The notes below the pieces were generated by a model, which ran no database searches, had not been told where the DNA came from, and saw only the letters and a program-made list of their open reading frames with translations. The translations under genes were made by a program, and so were the position numbers. A stretch of 64,000 nt of DNA from Mycobacterium numidiamassiliense (GTDB lineage: Bacteria; Actinomycetota; Actinomycetes; Mycobacteriales; Mycobacteriaceae), in assembly GCF_900157365.1 (NCBI RefSeq), contig NZ_FUEZ01000004.1:1599066-1663065 (forward strand). The letters are read 5' to 3'. Of this stretch, positions 1 through 8,269 are shown piece after piece (the first letter of the stretch is position 1; every line of letters begins with the position of its first letter).

Positions 1-825
1 ACGGTGCCCAAGGAGTTGCTGCCGGTCGTCGACACGCCGGGCATCGAGCTCGTCGCCGCCGAGGCGGCCGCGGCCGGTGCCGGCCGCTTGGTGATCATCA
101 CCTCCGAAGGCAAAGACGGCGTCGTCGCACATTTCGTCGAGGACCTGGTGCTCGAAGGCACGCTGGAAGCGCGCGGTAAGCACGCCATGCTGGCCAAGGT
201 GCGCCGGGCGCCTGCGCTCATCAAGGTCGAGTCGGTGGTGCAGGCCGAGCCACTCGGGCTGGGACATGCCATCGGATGCGTCGAACCCACGCTGACACCC
301 GACGAGGACGCCGTCATGGTGCTGCTGCCCGATGACCTGGTGCTGCCGACCGGGGTGCTTGAGACGATGGCCAAGGTGCGTGCCCAGTACGGCGGGACCG
401 TGCTGTGCGCCATCGAGGTCACCCGCGAAGAGATAAGTGCCTACGGCGTTTTCGACGTTGAGGTTGTTCCCGGCGGCCACCCGGACGTGCTGAAGGTCAA
501 CGGCATGGTCGAAAAGCCCAGGGCCCAGGACGCCCCGTCGATGTATGCCGCGGCCGGCCGCTATCTGCTCGACCGGGCCATCTTCGACGCGCTGCGCCGC
601 ATCGAGCGCGGGACCGGCGGCGAGGTCCAGCTCACCGATGCGATCGCGCTGCTGATCAAAGAGGGTCACCCCGTACACGTCGTCGTGCACCACGGATCTC
701 GACACGACTTGGGAAATCCCGGCGGCTACCTCAAGGCTGCGGTTGACTTTGCATTGGATCGTGACGACTACGGCCCGGACTTGCGGCGATGGTTGGTGGA
801 GCGATTGGGCCTGACCGAGCAGTAG
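1..825 (+). CDS. galU: UTP-glucose-1-phosphate uridylyltransferase, 5' truncated by window edge
   Basis: Makes UDP-glucose from UTP and glucose-1-phosphate in the cytoplasm, feeding trehalose, glycogen, capsule and arabinogalactan precursors. The reading frame is already open at base 1 and enters the family sequence at TVPKELLPVVDTPGIE, so roughly the first 32 residues, including the nucleotide-binding G-x-G-T-R loop, lie outside the window; the GTG at base 4 is an internal codon and not a start. LLPDDLVL, the VEKP segment and SRHDLGNPGGYLKA near the C terminus are typical GalU. The sequence follows M. tuberculosis Rv0993 closely from memory, and the gene order that follows supports orthology. 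Confidence 0.96.
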   Translation, partial: TVPKELLPVVDTPGIELVAAEAAAAGAGRLVIITSEGKDGVVAHFVEDLVLEGTLEARGKHAMLAKVRRAPALIKVESVVQAEPLGLGHAIGCVEPTLTPDEDAVMVLLPDDLVLPTGVLETMAKVRAQYGGTVLCAIEVTREEISAYGVFDVEVVPGGHPDVLKVNGMVEKPRAQDAPSMYAAAGRYLLDRAIFDALRRIERGTGGEVQLTDAIALLIKEGHPVHVVVHHGSRHDLGNPGGYLKAAVDFALDRDDYGPDLRRWLVERLGLTEQ

Positions 826-927
826 CCGGCCGATGACGCCGGGCCCGGCGAGCTTGGGGGGCCACGGCACGAGTCGGGGACCGGGCGCAGTTCGCCCGGC
901 ACGGCTTGACGGCAGAGAGGCGCGGTT

Positions 928-2220
928 GTGCGTTCTGTGGAGGAGCAGCAGGCTCGGATAACGGCCGCCGCGGTGGCCCCGCGGCCGATACGTGTCGCCA
1001 TCGCCGAGGCGCAGGGATTGATGTGCGCCGAAGAAGTCGTCACCGAAAGGCCACTGCCCGGGTTCGACCAGGCCGCGATCGACGGCTACGCCGTGCGCAG
1101 TGTGGATGTGCTGGGCGTTGGTGAGGTCGGCGGCGATGCCGTCCTGGACGAAGGCGGCGATCCGATCGCCGACGAGGACGCGCGCGACGGGCTGGTCCTG
1201 CCGGTGATGGGAACCATCGAGGCCGGCACGCGCACCCCCAGCCGGCTGCAGCCCCGGCAGGCCGCCCGGGTGCACACCGGAGCTCCCCTGCCCACGCTGG
1301 CCGACGCGGTGCTGCCGTTGCGCTGGACCGACGGCGGAACGTCGAAGGTGCGGATTCTGCGCGGGGCGCCCTCGGGCGCCTACGTGCGGCGCGCCGGGGA
1401 CGACGTCCAGCCCGGGGACGTCGCGGTGCGCTCCGGGACGATCATCGGTGCCGCTCAGGTGGGGCTGCTTGCCGCGGTCGGCCGTGAGCGGGTGCTGGTG
1501 CATCCGCGCCCGCGGGTCTCGGTGATGGCCATCGGCGGCGAGCTGGTGGACATCTCCCGGACTCCCGGCAACGGACAGGTCTACGACGTCAACTCCTATG
1601 CCCTGGCCGCCGCGGCCCGGGACGCCGGGGCGGAGGTCAACCGCATCGGCATCGTCTCCAACAACCCGCAAGAGTTCGGCGAAATCGTTCAGGGCCAGAT
1701 CAATCGCGCCGAAGTGTTGGTGATCGCAGGCGGGGTCGGGGGCTCGACCGCCGAGGCGGTCCGTGGGGTGCTCTCCGAGCTCGGCGAGATGGAGGTCGTC
1801 CGGGTGGGCATGCATCCCGGATCGGTCCAGGGTTTCGGCCAGCTGGGTCGCGATGGTGTGCCGACCTTCCTGCTGCCGGCCAATCCGGTCAGCGCCCTGG
1901 TGGTGTTCGAGGTGATGGTCCGGCCGTTGATCCGGCTGTCGCTGGGCAAGCGCCAGCCGATGCGGCGCATCGTGCAGGCCCGCACGCTCTCGCCGATCAC
2001 GTCGGTGGCGGGCCGCAAGGGCTACCTTCGCGGTCAGTTGATGCGTGATCAGGACAGCGGCGAGTACCTGGTACAGGCACTGGGCGGAGCGCCGGGGGCG
2101 TCGTCGCACCTGCTGGCCACACTCGCCGAGGCCAACTGCCTGGTGGTGATTCCCAGTGGGGCCGAACAGATTCGCACCGGCGAGATCGTCGACGTCGCCT
2201 TCCTGGCTCAGCGCGGCTGA
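928..2220 (+). CDS. moeA: MoeA-like / gephyrin-like protein (MoeA1 or cell-division factor Glp)
   Basis: 430 residues with the MoeA domain order: N-terminal MoeA_N region containing the PGFDQAAIDGYAV segment near residue 50, a central MoCF_biosynth domain with GGVGGS near residue 268 and PANPVSALVVFEV, and a C-terminal MoeA_C domain. MoeA proteins insert molybdate into molybdopterin. The copy at this locus, next to a sepX/glpR-type gene, corresponds to corynebacterial Glp, which binds FtsZ and a membrane receptor, so a division role is as likely as a cofactor role. The GTG start at 928 has a GAGAGG-like ribosome site just upstream. It is the orthologue by position of Rv0994. Confidence 0.93.
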   Translation: MRSVEEQQARITAAAVAPRPIRVAIAEAQGLMCAEEVVTERPLPGFDQAAIDGYAVRSVDVLGVGEVGGDAVLDEGGDPIADEDARDGLVLPVMGTIEAGTRTPSRLQPRQAARVHTGAPLPTLADAVLPLRWTDGGTSKVRILRGAPSGAYVRRAGDDVQPGDVAVRSGTIIGAAQVGLLAAVGRERVLVHPRPRVSVMAIGGELVDISRTPGNGQVYDVNSYALAAAARDAGAEVNRIGIVSNNPQEFGEIVQGQINRAEVLVIAGGVGGSTAEAVRGVLSELGEMEVVRVGMHPGSVQGFGQLGRDGVPTFLLPANPVSALVVFEVMVRPLIRLSLGKRQPMRRIVQARTLSPITSVAGRKGYLRGQLMRDQDSGEYLVQALGGAPGASSHLLATLAEANCLVVIPSGAEQIRTGEIVDVAFLAQRG

Positions 2221-2241
2221 GCGACACGACTGCGCACACAC

Positions 2242-2895
2242 GTGAACCTCTTGCGTTCCAATTCCCGGCATCCCGGTTGGCCCATGACCGTTGGGCCACT
2301 GCGAGTCCCCGCCGGGGTGATCCGGTTGCGGGCGGTGCGGATGCGCGACGGCACCCAGTGGAGCAGGGCCCGGCTGGCCGATCGCGCGCACCTCGAGCCG
2401 TGGGAGCCCTCCACTGAGGGCGATTGGACGATGCGGCACACCGTGGCGGCCTGGCCGGCGTTGTGTTCGGGATTGCGCGCGGAGGCCCGCAACGGCCGGA
2501 TGCTGCCCTACGTGATCGAGCTCGACGGACGCTTCTGCGGTCAGCTGACCATCGGCAACGTCACCCGCGGCGCGCTGCGATCGGCCTGGATCGGCTACTG
2601 GGTACCGAGCTCGGCCACCGGCGGCGGTGTGGCCACCGGGGCATTGGCGCTGGGTCTCGACCACTGCTTCGGGCCGGTCATGCTGCACCGCGTGGAAGCC
2701 ACCGTGCGCCCGGAAAACGCCGCCAGCCGGGCCGTATTGGGCAAGGTCGGGTTCCGGGAAGAGGGCCTGCTGCGCCGCTACCTCGAGGTCGACCGCGCGT
2801 GGCGCGACCACCTGCTGATGGCCATCACTGTCGAAGAGGTCTACGGCTCCGTCGCATCGACCCTGGTGCGCGCGGGCCTTGCAAGTTGGGTGTGA
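2242..2895 (+). CDS. rimJ: GNAT-family N-acetyltransferase, RimJ-like
   Basis: GNAT acetyltransferase of the ribosomal-protein alanine acetyltransferase group (RimJ/RimL). The acetyl-CoA-binding region is around WIGYWVPSSATGGGVATGA, with the downstream ENAASRAVLGKVGFREEG motif typical of RimJ/RimL proteins. The long form from GTG 2242 is 217 residues; an ATG at 2284 gives 203 residues, the length I recall for Rv0995, and its N terminus (MTVGPLRV) matches that protein better. Neither start has a strong ribosome site. The gene lies 21 bases after moeA and is probably cotranscribed. The true substrate is unknown. Confidence 0.9.
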   Translation: MNLLRSNSRHPGWPMTVGPLRVPAGVIRLRAVRMRDGTQWSRARLADRAHLEPWEPSTEGDWTMRHTVAAWPALCSGLRAEARNGRMLPYVIELDGRFCGQLTIGNVTRGALRSAWIGYWVPSSATGGGVATGALALGLDHCFGPVMLHRVEATVRPENAASRAVLGKVGFREEGLLRRYLEVDRAWRDHLLMAITVEEVYGSVASTLVRAGLASWV

Positions 2896-3081
2896 CCGGT
2901 TCCGCTTTGCCGGTGCCTTTGGGAGTAGCCGCGGACGACACCATGTGGCTAGCGCGACACGAGTGACGTTTGGTGCTTGTGAGAGCGAAATTACAGGTGT
3001 GTAATTGTGCTGGTCACTGTGATCCGGCCGCGCTGGCCACGAGGACCTTGCGGGGATCACGACCAGAAGGAGCAGGTCATC

Positions 3082-4092
3082 ATGCCAAGCATCCCGCAGT
3101 CTTTGTTGTGGATTTCGCTCGTGGTGCTCTGGCTGTTCGTGCTCGTTCCCATGCTGATCAGCAAACGCGACGCGGTGCGGCGTACCAGCGATGTCGCATT
3201 GGCCAGCCGGGTCCTCAACGGAGGCGCCAACGCGCGGTTGCTCAAGCGCACCGGTCCGGCCGCGGGCCATCGCAGTGACCCGGACTGGCAGCACGCGGAC
3301 GACCCGGCCGAGGACGAGTTCGACGAGGACGTTGACCAGGACAATCGTGACGAGCTGGACGAGGAGCACGACCACGAGGCCGAGGCGGACGATCCGCAGC
3401 CCGCGCGCCCGGTCGTGATACGGGTTGCCCCCGTCGAGCAGACCGAGCCCGACTACCTGGATGTCGACGTCATCGAAGATTCGGCGGCTCTCCCGGTCGG
3501 CGCCAGCGCCGCGGTTGACGAGGACGAGGACGACGACGCAGCGGCCGACCGGTCCGACCGCTACGAATACGTCGAGGATTCGTCGGGTCTGGAGGCCGAG
3601 GCGGACGACGAGTATGACGACGCGGATACGCGGGCGATCGTCGCGGCCCGGTCGCGTCGCCGGCGCTTCGACCCCAAGCACGCCGCCGAGATCAGCGCCC
3701 GGAAATACGCCCAACGCAAGCGTGTGCTGATGGTGATGGCCGTCATTCTGGTCGGTACCGCGACCGCGGCGTTCGAGATCACGCCGACGGCCTGGTGGGT
3801 CTGTGGCAGCGCCACCACCGTCACCCTGCTCTACCTGGGCTATCTGCGCCGGCAGACGCGGATCGAGGAGAAGGTACGCCGCCGCCGGATGCAGCGGATG
3901 GAGCGCGCGCGGCTCGGCGTGGAGAACTCGTACGACCGCGAGTACGACGTCGTCCCCTCGCGGTTGCGGCGCCCGGGCGCGGTGGTCCTGGAGATCGACG
4001 ACGAGGACCCCATCTTCGAGCACCTCGACTACGCGATGCCGCAGCAGAACTACGGCTGGCCCCGCGACCTGCCCCGGGCCGTCGGTCAGTAG
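3082..4092 (+). CDS. SepX/GlpR-type membrane protein (Rv0996 homologue)
   Basis: 336 residues starting at an ATG preceded by a good AAGGAG ribosome site; the frame is open further upstream but without such a site. A hydrophobic segment at residues 7-27 is followed by a long Asp/Glu-rich low-complexity stretch (about residues 70-190), then basic residues and two more membrane segments near 215-255, and a cytoplasmic tail. This architecture, and its place directly after moeA-rimJ, matches the actinobacterial family called SepX in Streptomyces and GlpR in Corynebacterium, a membrane partner of the gephyrin-like Glp protein at the divisome. The function is transferred from those homologues. Confidence 0.85.
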   Translation: MPSIPQSLLWISLVVLWLFVLVPMLISKRDAVRRTSDVALASRVLNGGANARLLKRTGPAAGHRSDPDWQHADDPAEDEFDEDVDQDNRDELDEEHDHEAEADDPQPARPVVIRVAPVEQTEPDYLDVDVIEDSAALPVGASAAVDEDEDDDAAADRSDRYEYVEDSSGLEAEADDEYDDADTRAIVAARSRRRRFDPKHAAEISARKYAQRKRVLMVMAVILVGTATAAFEITPTAWWVCGSATTVTLLYLGYLRRQTRIEEKVRRRRMQRMERARLGVENSYDREYDVVPSRLRRPGAVVLEIDDEDPIFEHLDYAMPQQNYGWPRDLPRAVGQ

Positions 4093-4141
4093 TCCTGACG
4101 GTCAGGGTGGGGTGCTGGAACTGGTAACCTGCTAGCGATCA

Positions 4142-4214
4142 GGGGCTATGGCGCAGTTGGTAGCGCGACTCGTTCGCATCGAGTAGGTCAGGGGTTCGAA
4201 TCCCCTTAGCTCCA
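4142..4214 (+). tRNA. tRNA-Ala (anticodon CGC)
   Basis: A full cloverleaf can be drawn: acceptor arm 4142-4148 with 4207-4213 (one G-U pair), D arm 4151-4166, anticodon stem ACTCG/CGAGT around the loop TTCGCAT with anticodon CGC at 4175-4177, five-base variable loop, and T arm 4190-4206 with loop TTCGAAT. CCA is not encoded. Its 3' end is repeated imperfectly at 9082-9106, making it the apparent target of an integration event. Confidence 0.96.
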
Positions 4215-4215
4215 C
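4191..4215 (+). repeat. Left att-like direct repeat (tRNA-Ala 3' end)
   Basis: Covers the T arm and acceptor 3' strand of tRNA-Ala; matches 9082-9106 at 24 of 25 positions, the only difference being C4202 against G9093. Confidence 0.75.
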
Positions 4216-4230
4216 AACGTTTGAGCAGTC

Positions 4231-4617
4231 GTGGTGGTTGGTATCGACCGCTTGGGACGCAATGCCGCTGAGGTTACGACGACGATCCGCGACCTCAACC
4301 AGCGTGACATCGTGCTGCGCTCCCTGCGCGAGGCGATTGACACGTCGAATGCCACGGGACGGATGGTTGCCGGTGTCTTCGCCAGTCTCGCTGAGCTTGA
4401 GCTTGAACTCGGTGGTGAACGACGCTCAGCAGCCCGCGAAGCCCGCAGGGCACGAGGTCAGCACATTGGCCGGCCAAAAGCCCTCGATGACAAGAAGGCT
4501 GCTCTCGTTCAGCGCGTGCACGCTAGTGGCGCGTCGGCCAGCACAATTGCCAACGCCGTTGGGGTGAGTGAAGCGGCGATATACCGGGTGTTGTCGGAGA
4601 GCAAGTTGAGCGAATAG
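4231..4617 (+). pseudogene. Serine recombinase (resolvase/invertase family), N-terminally truncated
   Basis: The 128 readable residues correspond to the C-terminal two thirds of a small serine recombinase. VGIDRLGRNAAEVTTTI contains the family DRLGR segment with the active-site arginines, followed by the long helix and a C-terminal helix-turn-helix (ASASTIANAVGVSEAAIYRVL). The first 60 or so residues, including the nucleophilic Ser, are missing, and an in-frame TGA at 4222 lies between the tRNA and the first usable codon. The break is only 17 bases from the tRNA, so truncation probably happened at or after integration. It cannot be catalytically active as read. Confidence 0.8.
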
Positions 4618-4728
4618 CCCTTGGTTGCGGGAGGCGAATTGTCTGCTCAGCGGGCAATATTTTTGCACCTAGAGGCGAACTGCGCATGTCCAACGTTTGC
4701 GGGATGAGGTCTTGGGCGCCGGCAACTA

Positions 4729-6615
4729 TCAAGGTAGCTCCGCGAACTCGAAGCGAGTGAGGATGACCGAATGTGGGTTTTGTGGCGGGAAGCCGGCGGG
4801 ATGTGAGGGGACTTGTGTAGACGTTAAATAGAGGTTGATATGAAGTCGCTCACGGCTTTCCGGCGTGTGATGTGGCAGGCGCTCCTTGCCTCCCGCCGAG
4901 GTAGTCGGAAGCCAGTTGTGAATAGACTGCGGAATCTTACCCGACCTGATTTGTTCAAGGCTGTAGCTGCCATTGAAGATAAACAAACCTGTATCCCAAC
5001 TACCAACAACTTCAGGGTCTTGGCGTCGCAACCACAGAGTGACAACGGAACAATCCGCCGGGATTGGGAATCGGTTGATTACAGTATCGATAGCAGGTTG
5101 CAATGTGAATTGAGCGTTAGTACCCGGCTTGCGCAGTTGAGAACCATATGACAGCGTTTCCAACATGTCGATTTCCCGGTGCTGATTCGTCTCTTCGGTG
5201 GATATTCCAAACTGGTAGGTAAAAGCCCCAAAGCAGACATTGGGTTCGAAAGCCCCAAATTGTTTAGGCTCATTGGCTCGTACGGTCAGAACGTAGTCGC
5301 CATACCCGAGAAGGTCTGCAAGGACAATTTCAGCAGTTATGCACGCCTCTTTCGGGTCGTCGCCTGGCCTATTAGGATCGAAGGTACACAACGTAAGTTC
5401 ATCTTGCCCGGGTCCGGGTGTGAAAAACCGCGTTGGGTCGAAGTTGGATTGATAACCGCTCCCCTGCCAGGTCCCACTCAGCGTGTCCCACCAGTAATTG
5501 ATCCACCATTGTCTGCCCTGCCACGTGATGAACGGATTCCCGCCAGGGCAAGTATTAAGGTAGTCATCGCTCCATGTGGGATCTGTTGCCGCCCAGTTCC
5601 AATTATCCAGAAATTTCTTTGGATCTGGGTCATCTTTGTGCATGCTTTCCCGGATTTCGGACGTGCCCGCGACGGCGGGAACGAACCAAATGCGCTGATC
5701 GTTACGGTGCCCAGACGCCGGCCCCCCGGCCGGCGTCGAATTGGGGTGGTCGACGTCGTTGATGTCCCAGCTTGTCCATGGTGTTTGGTCAGGGGTGCCG
5801 AGGCAGTACTTCATCGGATTGTTCGAGTTGGGCGTATAGAAGACACAGAGCTGGCCTCTGAGCACCATCGCGGCCGGAGCGGGGCTTGTGATGATTGGGC
5901 CGCTGGCGTCGTTGAGTACTTGGCACGGCAACCACCTACCGTCCGGAGAGGGCTTACACATCGCGACCTGGTTGTTGCCATCTCCCTTGAAGAAGATGTA
6001 CAGGCCGCCGTTGAAGAAGACCACGGCCGGAGCGGCGGATGTGTGGTCCTCGACGTCGTTTATGTACCTGCTGGGCGCCCAGTTCTTACCGTCGAAAAAC
6101 GTATATATGATCCTGTTCGAGGGATCGTCGGCCTTGAAGAAGACGTACAGCTTGTCGTTGACGTGAATCGCCGCCGGACTGGTGGGTGTGCTCTGTGTTT
6201 GGCCGTCCTGGGTTACTAGCGGCTCGCCCTGCGACCAGTTCGCACCGTCGAACACGGTGAACCAGATTTGGTTCTTGGAGTCGTTGGGCCTAACGAAAAA
6301 GACGTAGAGCAAGCTCGGCTCGGGACCGCGCACGGGCCACGCAGCCGCAGCCGGAGAAAACGCCGTGACGAGTCCGGGGTCGCTCTCTTTGAGGGCCTTG
6401 CCCGGCGACCATTGGGCGCCGAACTCCTTCTGGCACCACATGAGTTTGTTGTCGGTACCCCTATAGAAAAGGTAGAACCAATTGGCGTCGACCATGTAGA
6501 GGTAGCTTGGACCTGTCCCCGCCGCGGCGGCCGTATTGGGGATGGGAACGCTGTTTAGCCACAGCCCAGGCCCCAGATCTTGCGTCGCACCGGAAATCGG
6601 CGAATGTTCACTCAT
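4729..6615 (-). CDS. Beta-propeller lectin-like domain fused to GH16-like domain
   Basis: About 628 residues from an ATG with a GAGG ribosome site five bases upstream; a TTG at 6633 would add six residues. Residues 1-320 contain some five to six repeats of about 50 residues of the pattern LYVFFK..D..N.I.Y..FDG.NW...., typical of fungal/PLL-type beta-propeller sugar-binding proteins. The C-terminal half resembles a concanavalin-fold glucanase and contains EIDMLE (Glu481, Asp483, Glu486), which fits the GH16 catalytic signature E-x-D-x-x-E. There is no signal peptide or membrane anchor. Base composition is visibly less GC-rich than neighbours, suggesting transfer. Sugar binding and possible glycan hydrolysis are inferred; the substrate is unknown. 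Confidence 0.7.
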   Translation of the reverse strand: MSEHSPISGATQDLGPGLWLNSVPIPNTAAAAGTGPSYLYMVDANWFYLFYRGTDNKLMWCQKEFGAQWSPGKALKESDPGLVTAFSPAAAAWPVRGPEPSLLYVFFVRPNDSKNQIWFTVFDGANWSQGEPLVTQDGQTQSTPTSPAAIHVNDKLYVFFKADDPSNRIIYTFFDGKNWAPSRYINDVEDHTSAAPAVVFFNGGLYIFFKGDGNNQVAMCKPSPDGRWLPCQVLNDASGPIITSPAPAAMVLRGQLCVFYTPNSNNPMKYCLGTPDQTPWTSWDINDVDHPNSTPAGGPASGHRNDQRIWFVPAVAGTSEIRESMHKDDPDPKKFLDNWNWAATDPTWSDDYLNTCPGGNPFITWQGRQWWINYWWDTLSGTWQGSGYQSNFDPTRFFTPGPGQDELTLCTFDPNRPGDDPKEACITAEIVLADLLGYGDYVLTVRANEPKQFGAFEPNVCFGAFTYQFGISTEETNQHREIDMLETLSYGSQLRKPGTNAQFTLQPAIDTVINRFPIPADCSVVTLWLRRQDPEVVGSWDTGLFIFNGSYSLEQIRSGKIPQSIHNWLPTTSAGGKERLPHHTPESRERLHINLYLTSTQVPSHPAGFPPQNPHSVILTRFEFAELP

Positions 6616-7163
6616 AGCAACCTCAACTTTCAAGTGATAGGTTGCATCGACGTCCCCCCGCCGCTAAATGCAAACCGGGCTGACTTTCAGTCGGAGTTAT
6701 ACGGTAGGCATGCGAAGTGAAAGCGATGGAAACGCCGTGGGTACGTGCGATGTCAGCATCGACCGCACTACAGATGCGGCATGGCCAAACATGACCGGCA
6801 GAACCAGGAAGCAGACACGACGGAGTGGCAGCCAAGAAGTGCAAATCTTGACCGCAGCAGAGCCTATAACAACCTTGAAGCCGAACTCACGCCCCGCTCG
6901 CATGCGGTGACGCGGCACGTCGTCCAGTAAACGGGTCCTATTTCGTTCCGCTTCACCTGGCCACGGAGCCTAGTACCCAAGGTGGTGCCAGCCGCTCCAT
7001 CCAACCCAAGCAAATACACCGCGTCAGATCTCAGCTGCCAGGTGTACGGTTGGCGATGCTGAGAGTTTCAGCCAGTCCGGGATTCGGTCAGCTGTCCGCC
7101 GCTGTCCTCACGAGCAGACGCTCACGCCGGACACACCGCTGATACCCGCATACAGGGGACATC
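6616..7163. other. Intergenic region, no gene recognised
   Basis: About 550 bases between the divergent lectin-like and kinase genes. Only short open frames without family features are present. It must hold both promoters; I see no clear operator or repeat. Confidence 0.5.
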
Positions 7164-7870
7164 ATGAACCCCTTTCGAGCTGAAGATGTCAACCCCGTCA
7201 GCGACGCCGCCGACCACGCCGCAGTGGCACCGGAGTTCGGCAGCGCCCTAGAACATGCCCGTCATCAAACGGTGCTGGCCGACCGTGAGCGGATCGCGCA
7301 TGATCTGAACGACTATGTGATTCAGCGGATCTTCGCTGTCGGTTTGGATCTGCAGGGCACCGTCGCCCGGTCCCGGTCCAGTGAGACCACCGCTCGGCTG
7401 AACCGGTCCATCAGTGACCTGCAGGCCGTGATCGAGGACATTGCACCGCCGTCTTCGAATTGCACGTCAACGGGGCACAGCGGATCGGCTTTGGGCAGCG
7501 GGTTCGGGTCGCGGTCAGCGACCTGACCGAAAACCGCGATATTGCCACGACACTGCGGATGTCTGGACCGATGAGCGTCATCGGCGACGACGTGGCTGAT
7601 CGCGCTGAGTCGGTCATTCGAGAAGTGATTGGCAACAGCGTCCGACACTCTGGGGCAACACATTTGACCGTCGCAGTGACTGTTGACGACGAACTGAACG
7701 TCATGATCACCGATGACGGCTGCAGTATCAGCGCGGACGACGAGCGCCACAGTGCAGTAGCCAACATGGCGTCTCGCGCGGAACAGATCGGCGGTGACTG
7801 CCACCTGACAACACCACCAGGAGGCGGCACCGCAGTGAACTGGACCGCTCCGTTTGGTCCACCCCGATAG
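7164..7870 (+). pseudogene. DevS/DosT-type sensor kinase core, frameshifted and missing the phospho-His
   Basis: Two frames together encode the transmitter part of a NarL-group (HisKA_3) histidine kinase very like the C-terminal half of mycobacterial DevS/DosT; the GAF sensor domains are absent. The first frame (7164 to about 7445) reads RERIAHDLNDYVIQRIFAVGL: the position of the phospho-accepting His in DLHDHVIQ is Asn49 (AAC at 7308). Near 7443-7446 one base appears to be missing, since the expected continuation (TAVFELHVNG) resumes in the +1 frame and runs to 7870 with the HATPase N box (EVIGNSVRHSG) and DDG motif. Both lesions make autophosphorylation impossible. DevS-like kinases respond to hypoxia and NO; this copy is dead or acts only as a decoy. 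Confidence 0.8.
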
Positions 7871-8269
7871 AAGGCACGCAGTAAGTCTGCGAGAGCAGCG
7901 GTTCCGTAACCCGCCGGCGGTAAAGCTCCCTCGCCGACACGACCCTGGCCCTTGGCTGCGTCTGTCTACACAGCGAATCCGACGGCGGCCAGTCTAATGC
8001 TGGCTGCTTAACATCACAGTTGCACCAACGGTCGTCTGACGGCGGACAAGCGGACGCAACCGGCCCTAAATCCGTCGCTGCGTTCCAGGCTAGCTGTCGT
8101 AGCGCGAAGGACGAAGTTCTACCGTCCGCGCATGGGCGCCACCCGAATCGTTTGTCGAAGCCGACCCGCCATCCGAAACGGGCAGCCCTAGTCGCGCTCA
8201 CCGTCCGGCCGGATAAAAATTCAGAAAGTTAAATGTTTCCGTCGGGGGCAGAGGGGGGTAAAAAAGGTT
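7871..8269. other. Intergenic region, no gene recognised
   Basis: About 400 bases between the kinase remnant and the PAS-ANTAR gene. No family-like reading frame. The last 15 bases are a purine-rich stretch that serves as ribosome site for the next gene. Confidence 0.45.

Noticed and set aside
4231..4617. Functional integrase responsible for the tRNA insertion
   Set aside because: The fragment lacks the nucleophile and belongs to the small resolvase/invertase class, not a tRNA-targeting integrase.
5179..6219. 346-codon plus-strand reading frame inside the lectin-like gene
   Set aside because: Antisense to a gene with clear domains and repeats; its translation has no family features.
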